NCBI GenBank assembly: GCA_015999985.1
Contig: JAECRA010000037.1
Location: 1-42,200, forward strand
Direction of reading: 5' to 3'
Source of the DNA: Comamonadaceae bacterium
Lineage (GTDB): Bacteria; Pseudomonadota; Gammaproteobacteria; Burkholderiales; Burkholderiaceae_C
DNA length: 42,200 bases
Position 1 is the stretch's first letter; every line of letters starts with the position of its first letter. A program made the position numbers and the translations under genes. Shown piece by piece: positions 35,402 to 42,200 of the stretch. The notes under the pieces were generated by a model. That model did not search any database. It saw only the letters and a program-made list of their open reading frames with translations, and was not told the DNA's origin.

Positions 35402-36283
35402 ATGAGTACTACCGCCCACGGCAAAACGCCGTACTACTTCGTTCCGGGACCATCGCGTCACCCGGTCATGGCGGCCATTGGGCTGTTTATGGTCATTTTC
35501 GGTGCCGCTGAATGGATCAACGGCGCTGATTGGGCCAAATACGTGCTTCTGTTCGGCCTTCTGTGGTGGCTTTTCGTTCTTTATCAATGGTTTGGAGAGT
35601 CCATCCACGAGAGCGAAAGTGGTATGTACGGGCGCAAGATTGACCTGTCCTACCGCTGGAGCATGAGTTGGTTCATCTTCTCGGAAGTGATGTTCTTCGG
35701 TGCGTTCTTCACCGCACTGTGGTGGGCTCGCTCGCACTCACTGCCGGCGCTGGGAAGCCTTGACAACGCCTTGCTCTGGCCAGATTTCAAAGCTGTCTGG
35801 CCTAGTGTCTCTGCAGGTGCCACAGGTTCTCCCGCTGGTATTGTCGAGCCGTTCCAGACCATGGGCCCCTTCTGGTTGCCCACGATCAACACAGCCTTGC
35901 TGCTCACTTCGGGCGTGACGCTGACCATTGCCCACCATGCGCTGCAGGTCGGTAACCGGGCTCGCACCATCGCCTTCATGTGGATGACGGTGTTGTTGGG
36001 TGTGATCTTCCTGTTTGTTCAGGGCTATGAGTACTACCATGCCTACACCGATCTGAACCTCAAACTCAGCTCAGGTGCCTTTGGTTCCACGTTCTTCATG
36101 TTGACCGGATTCCACGGCCTTCACGTGTTTGTGGGTATGCTGATGCTGCTGTTCATCACTTTGCGTCTGATGAAAGGCCATTTCACGCCGCAGCGCCATT
36201 TTGGCTTCGAAGGCGCTGCATGGTATTGGCACTTTGTGGACGTGGTTTGGTTGGGGCTCTACATCCTTGTTTATTGGATGTGA
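35402..36283 (+). CDS. coxC: Cytochrome c oxidase subunit III
   Basis: This 293-aa subunit has seven predicted helices. It stabilises the core and, in related enzymes, supports proton uptake. Recognisable parts are GPSRHPVMAAIGLF at the start, MSWFIFSEVMFFGAFF, LTGFHGLHVFVGMLMLL and WYWHFVDVVWLGLYI near the end. An AGGAG ribosome binding site precedes the ATG. Last of the structural genes, followed by the terminator at 36301-36324. Confidence 0.97.
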   Translation: MSTTAHGKTPYYFVPGPSRHPVMAAIGLFMVIFGAAEWINGADWAKYVLLFGLLWWLFVLYQWFGESIHESESGMYGRKIDLSYRWSMSWFIFSEVMFFGAFFTALWWARSHSLPALGSLDNALLWPDFKAVWPSVSAGATGSPAGIVEPFQTMGPFWLPTINTALLLTSGVTLTIAHHALQVGNRARTIAFMWMTVLLGVIFLFVQGYEYYHAYTDLNLKLSSGAFGSTFFMLTGFHGLHVFVGMLMLLFITLRLMKGHFTPQRHFGFEGAAWYWHFVDVVWLGLYILVYWM

Positions 36284-36300
36284 TGCCGTCAGCCCAAAAA

Positions 36301-36324
36301 AAAGCGCCGGCAGGCGCTTTTTTT
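36301..36324 (+). terminator. Rho-independent terminator after coxC
   Basis: AAAGCGCC (36301-36308) pairs with GGCGCTTT (36313-36320) across GGCA, flanked by an A run on the left and seven T (36318-36324) on the right. The symmetric A/T runs could let it work on both strands, also serving the minus-strand DUF2909 gene. Confidence 0.92.
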
Positions 36325-36449
36325 ATTTGTTCAGAATGATTTAAAGCTGCTTTGGAGGCGTTCCAGAATTCTGCTTTAGCACGCCCCTGGGGCAATTTGT
36401 CCTCTCAAAACGGGCTCTGTTTGTCGATCGTTCCGTATAAATTACGGGA

Positions 36450-36686
36450 TCAAGACCCCTGGGGAATGCCAGTAGGCTGCAGGTAACCCAATTTCCACGC
36501 GATCAGAACACAGATAAAGAGCAGGACAGAGAGTCCAACCCTCAGCGCCAAAGCGCGTACCATGCGGCCAGCGCGCTTGCTGTCGTCCGTTTCTCCTGGT
36601 TTTTCTCCGCGCATCATGAAAAATAGCGCGGACGCCAAGCTTCCGATGATGCCGAAAAACGCTAAACCCACAATCAATTGCTTCAT
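36450..36686 (-). CDS. DUF2909 twin-transmembrane small protein
   Basis: This 78-aa protein has two membrane helices (about 4-24 and 46-68) joined by a charged RGEKPGETDDSKR loop. DUF2909 proteins sit beside SURF1 in betaproteobacterial cox clusters; a part in oxidase assembly is suggested by this position only. The start ATG is at 36686, 16 bp from the divergent SURF1 start, so the two share a very tight promoter/start region. The longer frame to 36851 is antisense to SURF1. Confidence 0.82.
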   Translation of the reverse strand: MKQLIVGLAFFGIIGSLASALFFMMRGEKPGETDDSKRAGRMVRALALRVGLSVLLFICVLIAWKLGYLQPTGIPQGS

Positions 36687-36701
36687 GAGGCTGATTATCC
36701 T

Positions 36702-37442
36702 GTGATTGCGACATCGCGTACCTGGCGATTTTGGCTCGTGCTGGTGTTCACGGTAGTTGGCATGGCCGTGACATTTTCGCTCGGGCGCTGGCAATTGGCA
36801 CGAGCAATGCAGAAAGAGGCACTGCAAGCGTCTATTGAGGCTCGCCAGCACCAGCCGGCGCTAGACGTTGCGACCGTCATCGCATCGCTTGACGATATGC
36901 AGGTCGACAAGTTGATTCACCGCACCGTTTCCCTGCGTGGAGTATGGGTGGCCGAACGCACCGTCTATCTGGACAACCGGCAGATGGGTGGCCGACAAGG
37001 TTTTGACGTCCTCACGCCCCTGCGTCTTTCGGGCGCCGATTCTGTTGTGCTGGTTCAACGTGGATGGGCACCGCGAAATTTTGGTGACCGTACAGCCTTG
37101 CCGCCTGTGGAAACGCCTTCCGGTGAAGTGACGATCACGGGCAGGATTGCATCGTCTCCAGCACGGCTTTACTCGTTGGGCGAAGACGGGCATGGCGCGA
37201 TCCGGCAAAATCTCGACCTTGAAGCCTTTCGAGGCGAAACGGGCTTGCCCTTGGCGAGTGTTACGGTGCTGCAGACAGGCGAAGCGTCCGAAGGCTTGCT
37301 GCGCGAGTGGACTCAACCTGCCACCGGGGTTGAGAAGCATCACGGCTATGCATTTCAATGGTTTGGCCTGTGCACACTGATAGGCCTGCTTTTTATTTGG
37401 TTTCAAGTTGTCCGACCCTTCTACATTTCCCGCCGTGTCTGA
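36702..37442 (+). CDS. SURF1/Shy1 cytochrome oxidase assembly protein
   Basis: This 246-aa protein helps place heme a in subunit I. Helices flank a periplasmic domain: the first at about 10-28 ending in TFSLGRWQLARAMQKEAL (the LGxWQxxR motif), the second near the end (FQWFGLCTLIGLLFIWF). VLVQRGWAPRNFGDR and YLDNRQMGGRQGFDVLTPL are family motifs. The start is GTG 36702 with GAGG 11 nt upstream; TTG 36678 is possible but would overlap the divergent DUF2909 gene. Confidence 0.92.
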   Translation: MIATSRTWRFWLVLVFTVVGMAVTFSLGRWQLARAMQKEALQASIEARQHQPALDVATVIASLDDMQVDKLIHRTVSLRGVWVAERTVYLDNRQMGGRQGFDVLTPLRLSGADSVVLVQRGWAPRNFGDRTALPPVETPSGEVTITGRIASSPARLYSLGEDGHGAIRQNLDLEAFRGETGLPLASVTVLQTGEASEGLLREWTQPATGVEKHHGYAFQWFGLCTLIGLLFIWFQVVRPFYISRRV

Positions 37443-38124
37443 ACCGAGCCCTACAAAAGACCAGCCCTTGGGGCTCACCGTTCATTCCTTGCCTACGCCT
37501 TCGGAAGCGGGGGCTCAAAATGCCCGCAGCACCCGTAGAGGTCGCTGGACCATGCTCGCGCTCGCGCTGGTGTGCGCCATGCCTGTCATCGCGTCCTACT
37601 TCAGCTATTACGTGGTACGGCCTGAAGGACGGCGCAATTTCGGCGAACTGATCGATCCACAGCGGCTCGTGCCGACCATGGCAGCCACCAATGTCGCTGG
37701 TCAACCGGTAGATTTGGCGACGCTCAAGGGGCAGTGGCTGCTGGTCAGTGTCAGTGGCGGCGCGTGTGACAATACCTGCCAGCAGCACCTTTACGTGCAG
37801 CGTCAACTCCGCGAAAGCCTGGGCCGAGAGAAAGATCGCCTTGACTGGGTATGGCTGGTAACAGACGACGTGCCTCTTACGCCAGAGTTGCGTCCTGTGG
37901 CTGATGTCGCGACCGTACTGCGAGTGCCATCTGCTGAACTGGCGAAATGGCTGGTTCCTGCTGCAGGCCACCAGGCATCTGAGCATTTGTATGTGGTTGA
38001 CCCGATGGGGCACTGGATGATGCGTTTTCCCGCCAATATGGACATGGCGGGCGCTGCCAAGGCCAAACGTGACCTTGAGCGTTTATTGCGGGCGTCCGTG
38101 AGCTGGGACAACGCTGGCCGTTAG
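37435..38124 (+). CDS. SCO-like membrane thioredoxin-fold protein
   Basis: The 229-aa protein has one membrane helix (about 37-61) and a thioredoxin-like domain with CDNTC (C111, C115), the CxxxC spacing of SCO copper chaperones, and VVDPMGHWMMRF at the usual VDPxG place. The SCO copper-ligand His is not at its expected position; the nearest are H residues 5 and 10 before the Asp. It may be a reductant or a modified copper carrier for CuA. GTG 37435 overlaps the SURF1 stop; TTG 37408 is an alternative. Confidence 0.75.
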   Translation: MSEPSPTKDQPLGLTVHSLPTPSEAGAQNARSTRRGRWTMLALALVCAMPVIASYFSYYVVRPEGRRNFGELIDPQRLVPTMAATNVAGQPVDLATLKGQWLLVSVSGGACDNTCQQHLYVQRQLRESLGREKDRLDWVWLVTDDVPLTPELRPVADVATVLRVPSAELAKWLVPAAGHQASEHLYVVDPMGHWMMRFPANMDMAGAAKAKRDLERLLRASVSWDNAGR

Positions 38125-38128
38125 AACC

Positions 38129-39292
38129 ATGGACACTCCCGCTCTATACAACTTGGCGCCGGCGTTGCGCCTGATGGGCATGGGTGCGGTGATCGCACTG
38201 GGGCCACTGGCCTGGGTATGGCTGCGTAGCCGCCAGGCGGCGCCGCAGCAACGCTTGCGTTCATTGACGCTGCTCACTTTATTCCTGACTTTTGACCTTG
38301 TTCTGTTCGGCGCCTTTACTCGCCTGACCGATTCAGGTCTGGGCTGCCCAGACTGGCCAGGCTGCTACGGTCATGCCAGTCCCGTGGGCGCGCGAGATCA
38401 CATCTCCACCGCGCAGGCGGCCATGCCCACCGGTCCGGTCACCCACGGCAAGGCCTGGATAGAGATGGTTCATCGCTATCTTGCCACTGGCGTAGGCGTT
38501 CTGATCGTGGTGTTGGCCCTGACGACCTGGCTTTACTGGCGCCGACAACGTCAAGGTCTGCATCCCTGGTGGCCCACATTCACGCTGTTCTGGGTTTGCG
38601 CGCAGGGCGCTTTCGGCGCTCTCACGGTCACCATGAAATTGTTTCCTGCCATTGTGACCTTGCACCTTCTGGGCGGGGTGGGTCTGCTGGTACTCCTGGC
38701 CGTTCAGGCTGAGCGATACCGGCAGTCAGCAGGCGGCGCGCGCGAAGTGCTTAACAGCGGACTGCGGGGGCTGCTTTGGCTTTCAACCATCCTGGTGGGT
38801 ATTCAGATCGCGCTGGGTGGTTGGGTAAGCACCAACTATGCTGTTCTGGCCTGCAACACGTTTCCTCAGTGCCAGGGCAGTTGGTGGCCCGAAATGGACT
38901 TTTCGCAAGCCTTCGAGTTGTGGCGGCCCCTGGGATTCTCGGGCGATGGCACGGGGCTGGAGTTTGTCGCACTGACGGCAATTCACTACGCCCATCGCCT
39001 CTTTGCTTACGGCGTATTCGCTGTGATTGGCCTGCTCGTGTGGCGCCTGCATCGCGCGGGCGCACTGGCCGCTCAAACACGATGGATTGGCGCACTCACC
39101 TTGCTTCAGTTGATCACAGGCCTGTCGAACGTGGTGCTGGATTGGCCGCTGGTGGCAGCGGTGTTGCATACAGGAGGCGCCGCTGCCCTGGCCACTGTTC
39201 TGGCATGGGCCTTGTCCGCAAGCCGTATAGAAACCAATAGTCGCGCCACGCCTGCCATGGCCAGTGGCGTGGTTCAAGAGAGGTTGCCATGA
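38129..39292 (+). CDS. ctaA: Heme A synthase CtaA/Cox15
   Basis: This 387-aa membrane enzyme with eight helices oxidises the C8 methyl of heme O to give heme [19 protein letters not shown] (the first loop with its Cys pair), [23 protein letters not shown] and [13 protein letters not shown] carry the four heme-ligand histidines. Starts 4 bp after the SCO-like gene and overlaps ctaB by 4 bp, so it is translationally coupled in the heme A pair. Confidence 0.97.
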   Translation: MDTPALYNLAPALRLMGMGAVIALGPLAWVWLRSRQAAPQQRLRSLTLLTLFLTFDLVLFGAFTRLTDSGLGCPDWPGCYGHASPVGARDHISTAQAAMPTGPVTHGKAWIEMVHRYLATGVGVLIVVLALTTWLYWRRQRQGLHPWWPTFTLFWVCAQGAFGALTVTMKLFPAIVTLHLLGGVGLLVLLAVQAERYRQSAGGAREVLNSGLRGLLWLSTILVGIQIALGGWVSTNYAVLACNTFPQCQGSWWPEMDFSQAFELWRPLGFSGDGTGLEFVALTAIHYAHRLFAYGVFAVIGLLVWRLHRAGALAAQTRWIGALTLLQLITGLSNVVLDWPLVAAVLHTGGAAALATVLAWALSASRIETNSRATPAMASGVVQERLP

Positions 39293-40236
39293 GCACCCGT
39301 TCACCCGCACCTAAGCCCGTTCCGGCCAACCAAGTTCCGATACCCGAGACCGCATTGACAGGCGCAATGCCCGTATGGCGTCAGTACTATGTGCTCACCA
39401 AGCCGCGCGTGGTGCAACTGATCGTCTTTTGCGCCCTCATAGGCATGGTCGTGGCCATACCCGGCGTGCCCAGAGGAGCCGCGCTGGCACGTATGGCCAT
39501 TGCATGCGTCGGTATCTGGCTGGTTGCCGGCGCGGCCGCAGCCTTCAATTGCCTGATTGAGAAGTCCATCGATGCCCGGATGAAGCGCACCGCTTGGCGT
39601 CCGACTGCGCGAGGAGAGCTCTCCGATAAACAGGCGCTCACCTTCTCAGCACTTCTTTGCGGCGTGGGTTCGGCCATCTTGTATATCTGGGTGAACCCGC
39701 TCACTATGTGGTTGACCTTCGCGACCTTCGTCGGCTACGCGGTAATCTACACAGTTATCCTCAAGCCCCTTACCCCGCAGAACATCGTGATTGGCGGAGC
39801 TTCGGGGGCCATGCCGCCGGTGTTGGGCTGGGCTGCGATCACCAACCACGTGGGGCCAGAAGCACTGATCATGTTTTTGATCATCTTCCTTTGGACGCCA
39901 CCGCATTTCTGGGCCCTGGCGCTCTATCGCGTGGAGGACTATCGCAAGAGCGGTTTGCCCATGCTGCCCGTCACGCATGGCAATGAGTTCACCCGCTTGC
40001 AGGTACTGCTCTACACCATCATCTTGTTGCCTGCCTGCCTGTTGCCCTTCATTTACGGCATGAGCAGCTGGTTTTATCTGGCGGCCGCCATTGTGCTGAA
40101 TGCTGGCTTCATCTGGTATGCGTTCAGGCTTTGGAGAGAGTATTCAGATGAGCTGGCTCGCAAGACTTTCCGTTACTCGCTGATCCATCTCTCGTTGCTG
40201 TTTGCAGCGCTGCTTGTCGATCATTATTTCATCTGA
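39289..40236 (+). CDS. ctaB: Protoheme IX farnesyltransferase (heme O synthase)
   Basis: This 315-aa membrane prenyltransferase converts heme B to heme O, the step before CtaA. The UbiA-superfamily Asp-rich motif is [22 protein letters not shown] (NxxxD in the classic form is here IEKSID), and [20 protein letters not shown] with [10 protein letters not shown] is the second conserved loop. ATG 39289 overlaps the ctaA stop (ATGA). A weak hairpin (about 40238-40258) follows without a U tract. Confidence 0.97.
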   Translation: MSTRSPAPKPVPANQVPIPETALTGAMPVWRQYYVLTKPRVVQLIVFCALIGMVVAIPGVPRGAALARMAIACVGIWLVAGAAAAFNCLIEKSIDARMKRTAWRPTARGELSDKQALTFSALLCGVGSAILYIWVNPLTMWLTFATFVGYAVIYTVILKPLTPQNIVIGGASGAMPPVLGWAAITNHVGPEALIMFLIIFLWTPPHFWALALYRVEDYRKSGLPMLPVTHGNEFTRLQVLLYTIILLPACLLPFIYGMSSWFYLAAAIVLNAGFIWYAFRLWREYSDELARKTFRYSLIHLSLLFAALLVDHYFI

Positions 40237-40305
40237 CCTCTCCACAAAATGGGGAGAGATTCGCCGGTGTCCACACCCTGACGCCTGCTAAACCTGAGGA
40301 TTTTT

Positions 40306-40917
40306 ATGCAACGTCGAACCACCTTGAAAAGCATGACAGCCGCTAGCGTGCTGCTCTCACTGGGCTTGCTGGGTGCCTGCTCAGAATCGAAAACGGTGCA
40401 ATTTCAGTCTGTCGACATCACTGGCGCTGATTACGCCAAAGACTTCAAATTGACAGATGCCAATGGGCAGGTTCGTACCCTACAGGACTTCAAGGGCAAA
40501 GTGGTGGTGCTCTTTTTCGGCTTTGCACAGTGCCCTGACGTCTGCCCGACCACCTTGTCTGAGTTGGCTGAAGTCAAAAAGATGCTGGGTGCCGATGGCG
40601 ACAAGCTGCAAGGCGTGTTTGTGACGGTGGACCCTGAGCGAGACACTCCCGAAGTGCTCAAAGCCTACACGGCCGCGTTCGACCCCAGCTTCGTAGCGCT
40701 GTATGCGGATTCGCCTGAAAAGCTGGCCGAAACCACGAAAGACTTCAAGATCTATTTCAAGAAGGTGGACGGCAAGACACCGGGCAGCTACACCATCGAT
40801 CACACCGCCGCCAGCTACATCTACGATCCTTCGGGCAGATTGCGCCTGTACTCCCGCTACGGCAGCGGAGCCAAACCACTGGCCAACGACGTCGCTTTGC
40901 TGCTAAAGGGCGCTTGA
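40306..40917 (+). CDS. SCO1/SenC copper chaperone, predicted lipoprotein
   Basis: The 203-aa protein delivers copper to the CuA site of subunit II. Lipobox LLGAC gives lipidated C25; C76 and C80 (CPDVC) and H166 (IDHTAASYIYD) are the copper ligands, and VTVDPERDTPEVL is conserved. Start ATG is 69 bp after ctaB. Together with the SCO-like paralogue, the cluster has two CxxxC proteins, only this one with the full ligand set. Confidence 0.94.
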   Translation: MQRRTTLKSMTAASVLLSLGLLGACSESKTVQFQSVDITGADYAKDFKLTDANGQVRTLQDFKGKVVVLFFGFAQCPDVCPTTLSELAEVKKMLGADGDKLQGVFVTVDPERDTPEVLKAYTAAFDPSFVALYADSPEKLAETTKDFKIYFKKVDGKTPGSYTIDHTAASYIYDPSGRLRLYSRYGSGAKPLANDVALLLKGA

Positions 40918-41010
40918 TATCGCACCTTGGCAAGAGGCGCGCCTAGCACTACAGCGCGGCAAACCCCGGCGCGGGGGGAATTTAGTGCGAACACGCCCTA
41001 GCCATGAGCC

Positions 41011-41802
41011 TCAGCCCGCAACCACGCAAGTGGTTCCGCCGTCGATAGCCAGTACTTGGCCGGTGATGTGTTTGCCGGCGTCCGAGGCGAAAAGTAAAAC
41101 GGCTCCCTTCAGATCGTCTTCGTCGCCCAGACGCTTCAACGGCGAACGGTGCGCAACGTTGTCCTCGCCCCAGCTGTCCAGCAGTCCTTGGCTCATTTTG
41201 CTCGGAAAGAAGCCGGGAGCGATGGCGTTGACGGTAATGCCATAAGCGCCCCATTCGGCGGCTAGCGCGCGCGTGAAATTCACTGCCGCTCCCTTGCTGG
41301 TGTTGTAGGCAATGGTCTTCATTTCAGGTGGGTTGCCGCCCAGCCCTGCGATCGAAGCGATGTTGACGATGCGCCCGCCGTGCCTGGGGATCATGCTCGC
41401 GCGCGCTGTGGCCTGGGCGAACACAAACAGACTGCGAGCGTTGAGGTTCATCACCTTGTCCCAAGCCTCCAGAGAATGCTCCTCGGCCGGTGCCCCCCAG
41501 CTCGCACCGGCGTTGTTGATCAGGATGTCGATCTTCCCGAAGCGCAGCATCGTCTCTTCGACAACGCGATTCGCGTCGGCCGGATTGCTGGCGTCGGCTG
41601 CCACCCATTGCACCTTGATCCCGCTGCGCTGCAAGTGCGCAGCCGATTCTTCGAGGTCACTTGCCTTGCGCGAGGTGAGCAACACCGAGGCACCAGCTTC
41701 TCCAAGCGCCTGGGCCATTTGCAAGCCCAGGCCACGCGAGCCGCCCGTAATGAGGGCCGTGCGGTCTTCGAGGTTGAATAGTTGTTGGATGCTCTTGGCC
41801 AT
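41011..41802 (-). CDS. SDR-family oxidoreductase
   Basis: This 263-aa classical SDR has TGGSRGLG (19-26), NNAG (96-99), S150, Y166 and K170. SR after the second strand (LLTSRKASDL) suggests NADP(H). The ending DGGTTCVVAG is usual for the family. The start is 42 bp downstream of pntB on the same strand, so it is probably on the transhydrogenase transcript, whose product would supply NADPH. The substrate is unknown. Confidence 0.87.
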   Translation of the reverse strand: MAKSIQQLFNLEDRTALITGGSRGLGLQMAQALGEAGASVLLTSRKASDLEESAAHLQRSGIKVQWVAADASNPADANRVVEETMLRFGKIDILINNAGASWGAPAEEHSLEAWDKVMNLNARSLFVFAQATARASMIPRHGGRIVNIASIAGLGGNPPEMKTIAYNTSKGAAVNFTRALAAEWGAYGITVNAIAPGFFPSKMSQGLLDSWGEDNVAHRSPLKRLGDEDDLKGAVLLFASDAGKHITGQVLAIDGGTTCVVAG

Positions 41803-41844
41803 GGTCGTGTCCGTCCTGTTTTAAAACTGTGATGGGCGTGGTGG

Positions 41845-42200
41845 TCAATCCACGGCCTTGACCATGTCCTCGACGACCTTCTTGGCGTCGCCGAAGACCA
41901 TCATGGTCTTGTCCATATAGAACAGATCGTTATCGAGGCCTGCGTAGCCCGCGGCCATGGAGCGCTTGTTCACGATCACGGTCTTGGCCTTGTAGGCCTC
42001 CAGGATCGGCATGCCGTAGATCGGGCTGCCCTTGACGTGCGCCGCCGGGTTCACCACGTCGTTGGCGCCCAGGATGATGGCCACGTCGGCCTGGCCGAAC
42101 TCGCCGTTGATGTCTTCCATCTCGTGCACCTGGTCGTAAGGCACCTCGGCCTCGGCCAGCAGCACGTTCATGTGACCGGGCATGCGCCCTGCCACCGGGT
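41845..42200 (-). CDS. pntB: NAD(P) transhydrogenase subunit beta, C-terminal part
   Basis: The last 118 codons are visible; the 5' part is cut off by the window edge. This is domain III, the NADP(H)-binding domain of the proton-translocating transhydrogenase: [42 protein letters not shown] and [19 protein letters not shown] are near-invariant in PntB. The complex uses the proton gradient to drive hydride transfer from NADH to NADP+. Confidence 0.96.
   Translation of the reverse strand, partial: PVAGRMPGHMNVLLAEAEVPYDQVHEMEDINGEFGQADVAIILGANDVVNPAAHVKGSPIYGMPILEAYKAKTVIVNKRSMAAGYAGLDNDLFYMDKTMMVFGDAKKVVEDMVKAVD

Noticed and set aside
40964..40976. CCCCG/CGGGG hairpin after the sco gene
   Set aside because: 5-bp stem with a 3-nt loop and no T run; too weak to call a terminator.
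1..42200. CRISPR arrays, tRNA genes, intact insertion sequences, defence systems
   Set aside because: No direct-repeat/spacer pattern, no tRNA T-loop/anticodon arrangement outside coding sequence, and no transposase or defence-family motif was seen.

Overview
The window looks like a stretch of chromosome from a betaproteobacterium of the order Burkholderiales, most likely family Comamonadaceae (Acidovorax/Comamonas/Simplicispira-like). The basis is the aa3 oxidase cluster order (coxB-coxA-small assembly gene-ctaG-DUF2970-coxC-DUF2909-SURF1-SCO-like-ctaA-ctaB-sco), the DUF1841, DUF748 and DUF349 families, and the BioC-like gene lacking its glycine loop. This is inference from gene content and order; no database was searched.

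Layout. Positions 1-560 hold debris: a group II intron-like RNA fragment and a decayed minus-strand coding remnant. A membrane-anchored lytic transglycosylase follows (707-1546, minus). Then comes a 714-bp gene-free stretch whose right half (about 1955-2175) can fold into a chain of strong hairpins ending in a terminator-like stem. It lies just before a 1434-aa DUF748/AsmA-like envelope protein. Next are GDP-L-fucose synthase with a translationally coupled DUF4422-like gene (6567-8434, minus) and a 1018-aa DUF349 protein (8552-11608). A GntR regulator sits beside what may be the last ~30 codons of a lost transporter-binding-protein gene. Molybdenum cofactor genes moeA and moaA follow, then a TlpA-like thioredoxin, an SDR, an aldehyde dehydrogenase, a GNAT, an Mpo1-like protein, a lipoprotein hydrolase, a UbiE-like methyltransferase and DUF1841.

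From 21.7 to 31.2 kb are a 3-oxoadipyl-CoA-type thiolase, a more AT-rich glycosyltransferase that overlaps a TRIC channel gene tail to tail, a TauE/SafE permease, a KefB/C-type antiporter, an orphan ParA-like ATPase and a MaoC hydratase. The MaoC stop codon lies in the end of a 167-bp palindromic MITE-like element. TrmL, ComF and the BioC-like protein follow.

From 31.4 to 40.9 kb lies a complete cytochrome c oxidase locus: structural subunits II, I and III (subunit II carries a fused cytochrome c domain), copper insertion (CtaG, Sco, an SCO-like paralogue), heme A synthesis (CtaA, CtaB), SURF1, and a 36-aa assembly peptide. The window closes with an SDR gene downstream of a partial pntB.

Most of the window is ordinary housekeeping sequence. 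The least explained features are the structured RNA candidate at 1955-2175, the palindromic element at 28751-28917, the terminator-like hairpin abutting the DUF349 start codon, and the remnants at the left edge. I found no CRISPR array, tRNA, rRNA, intact transposase or defence system.
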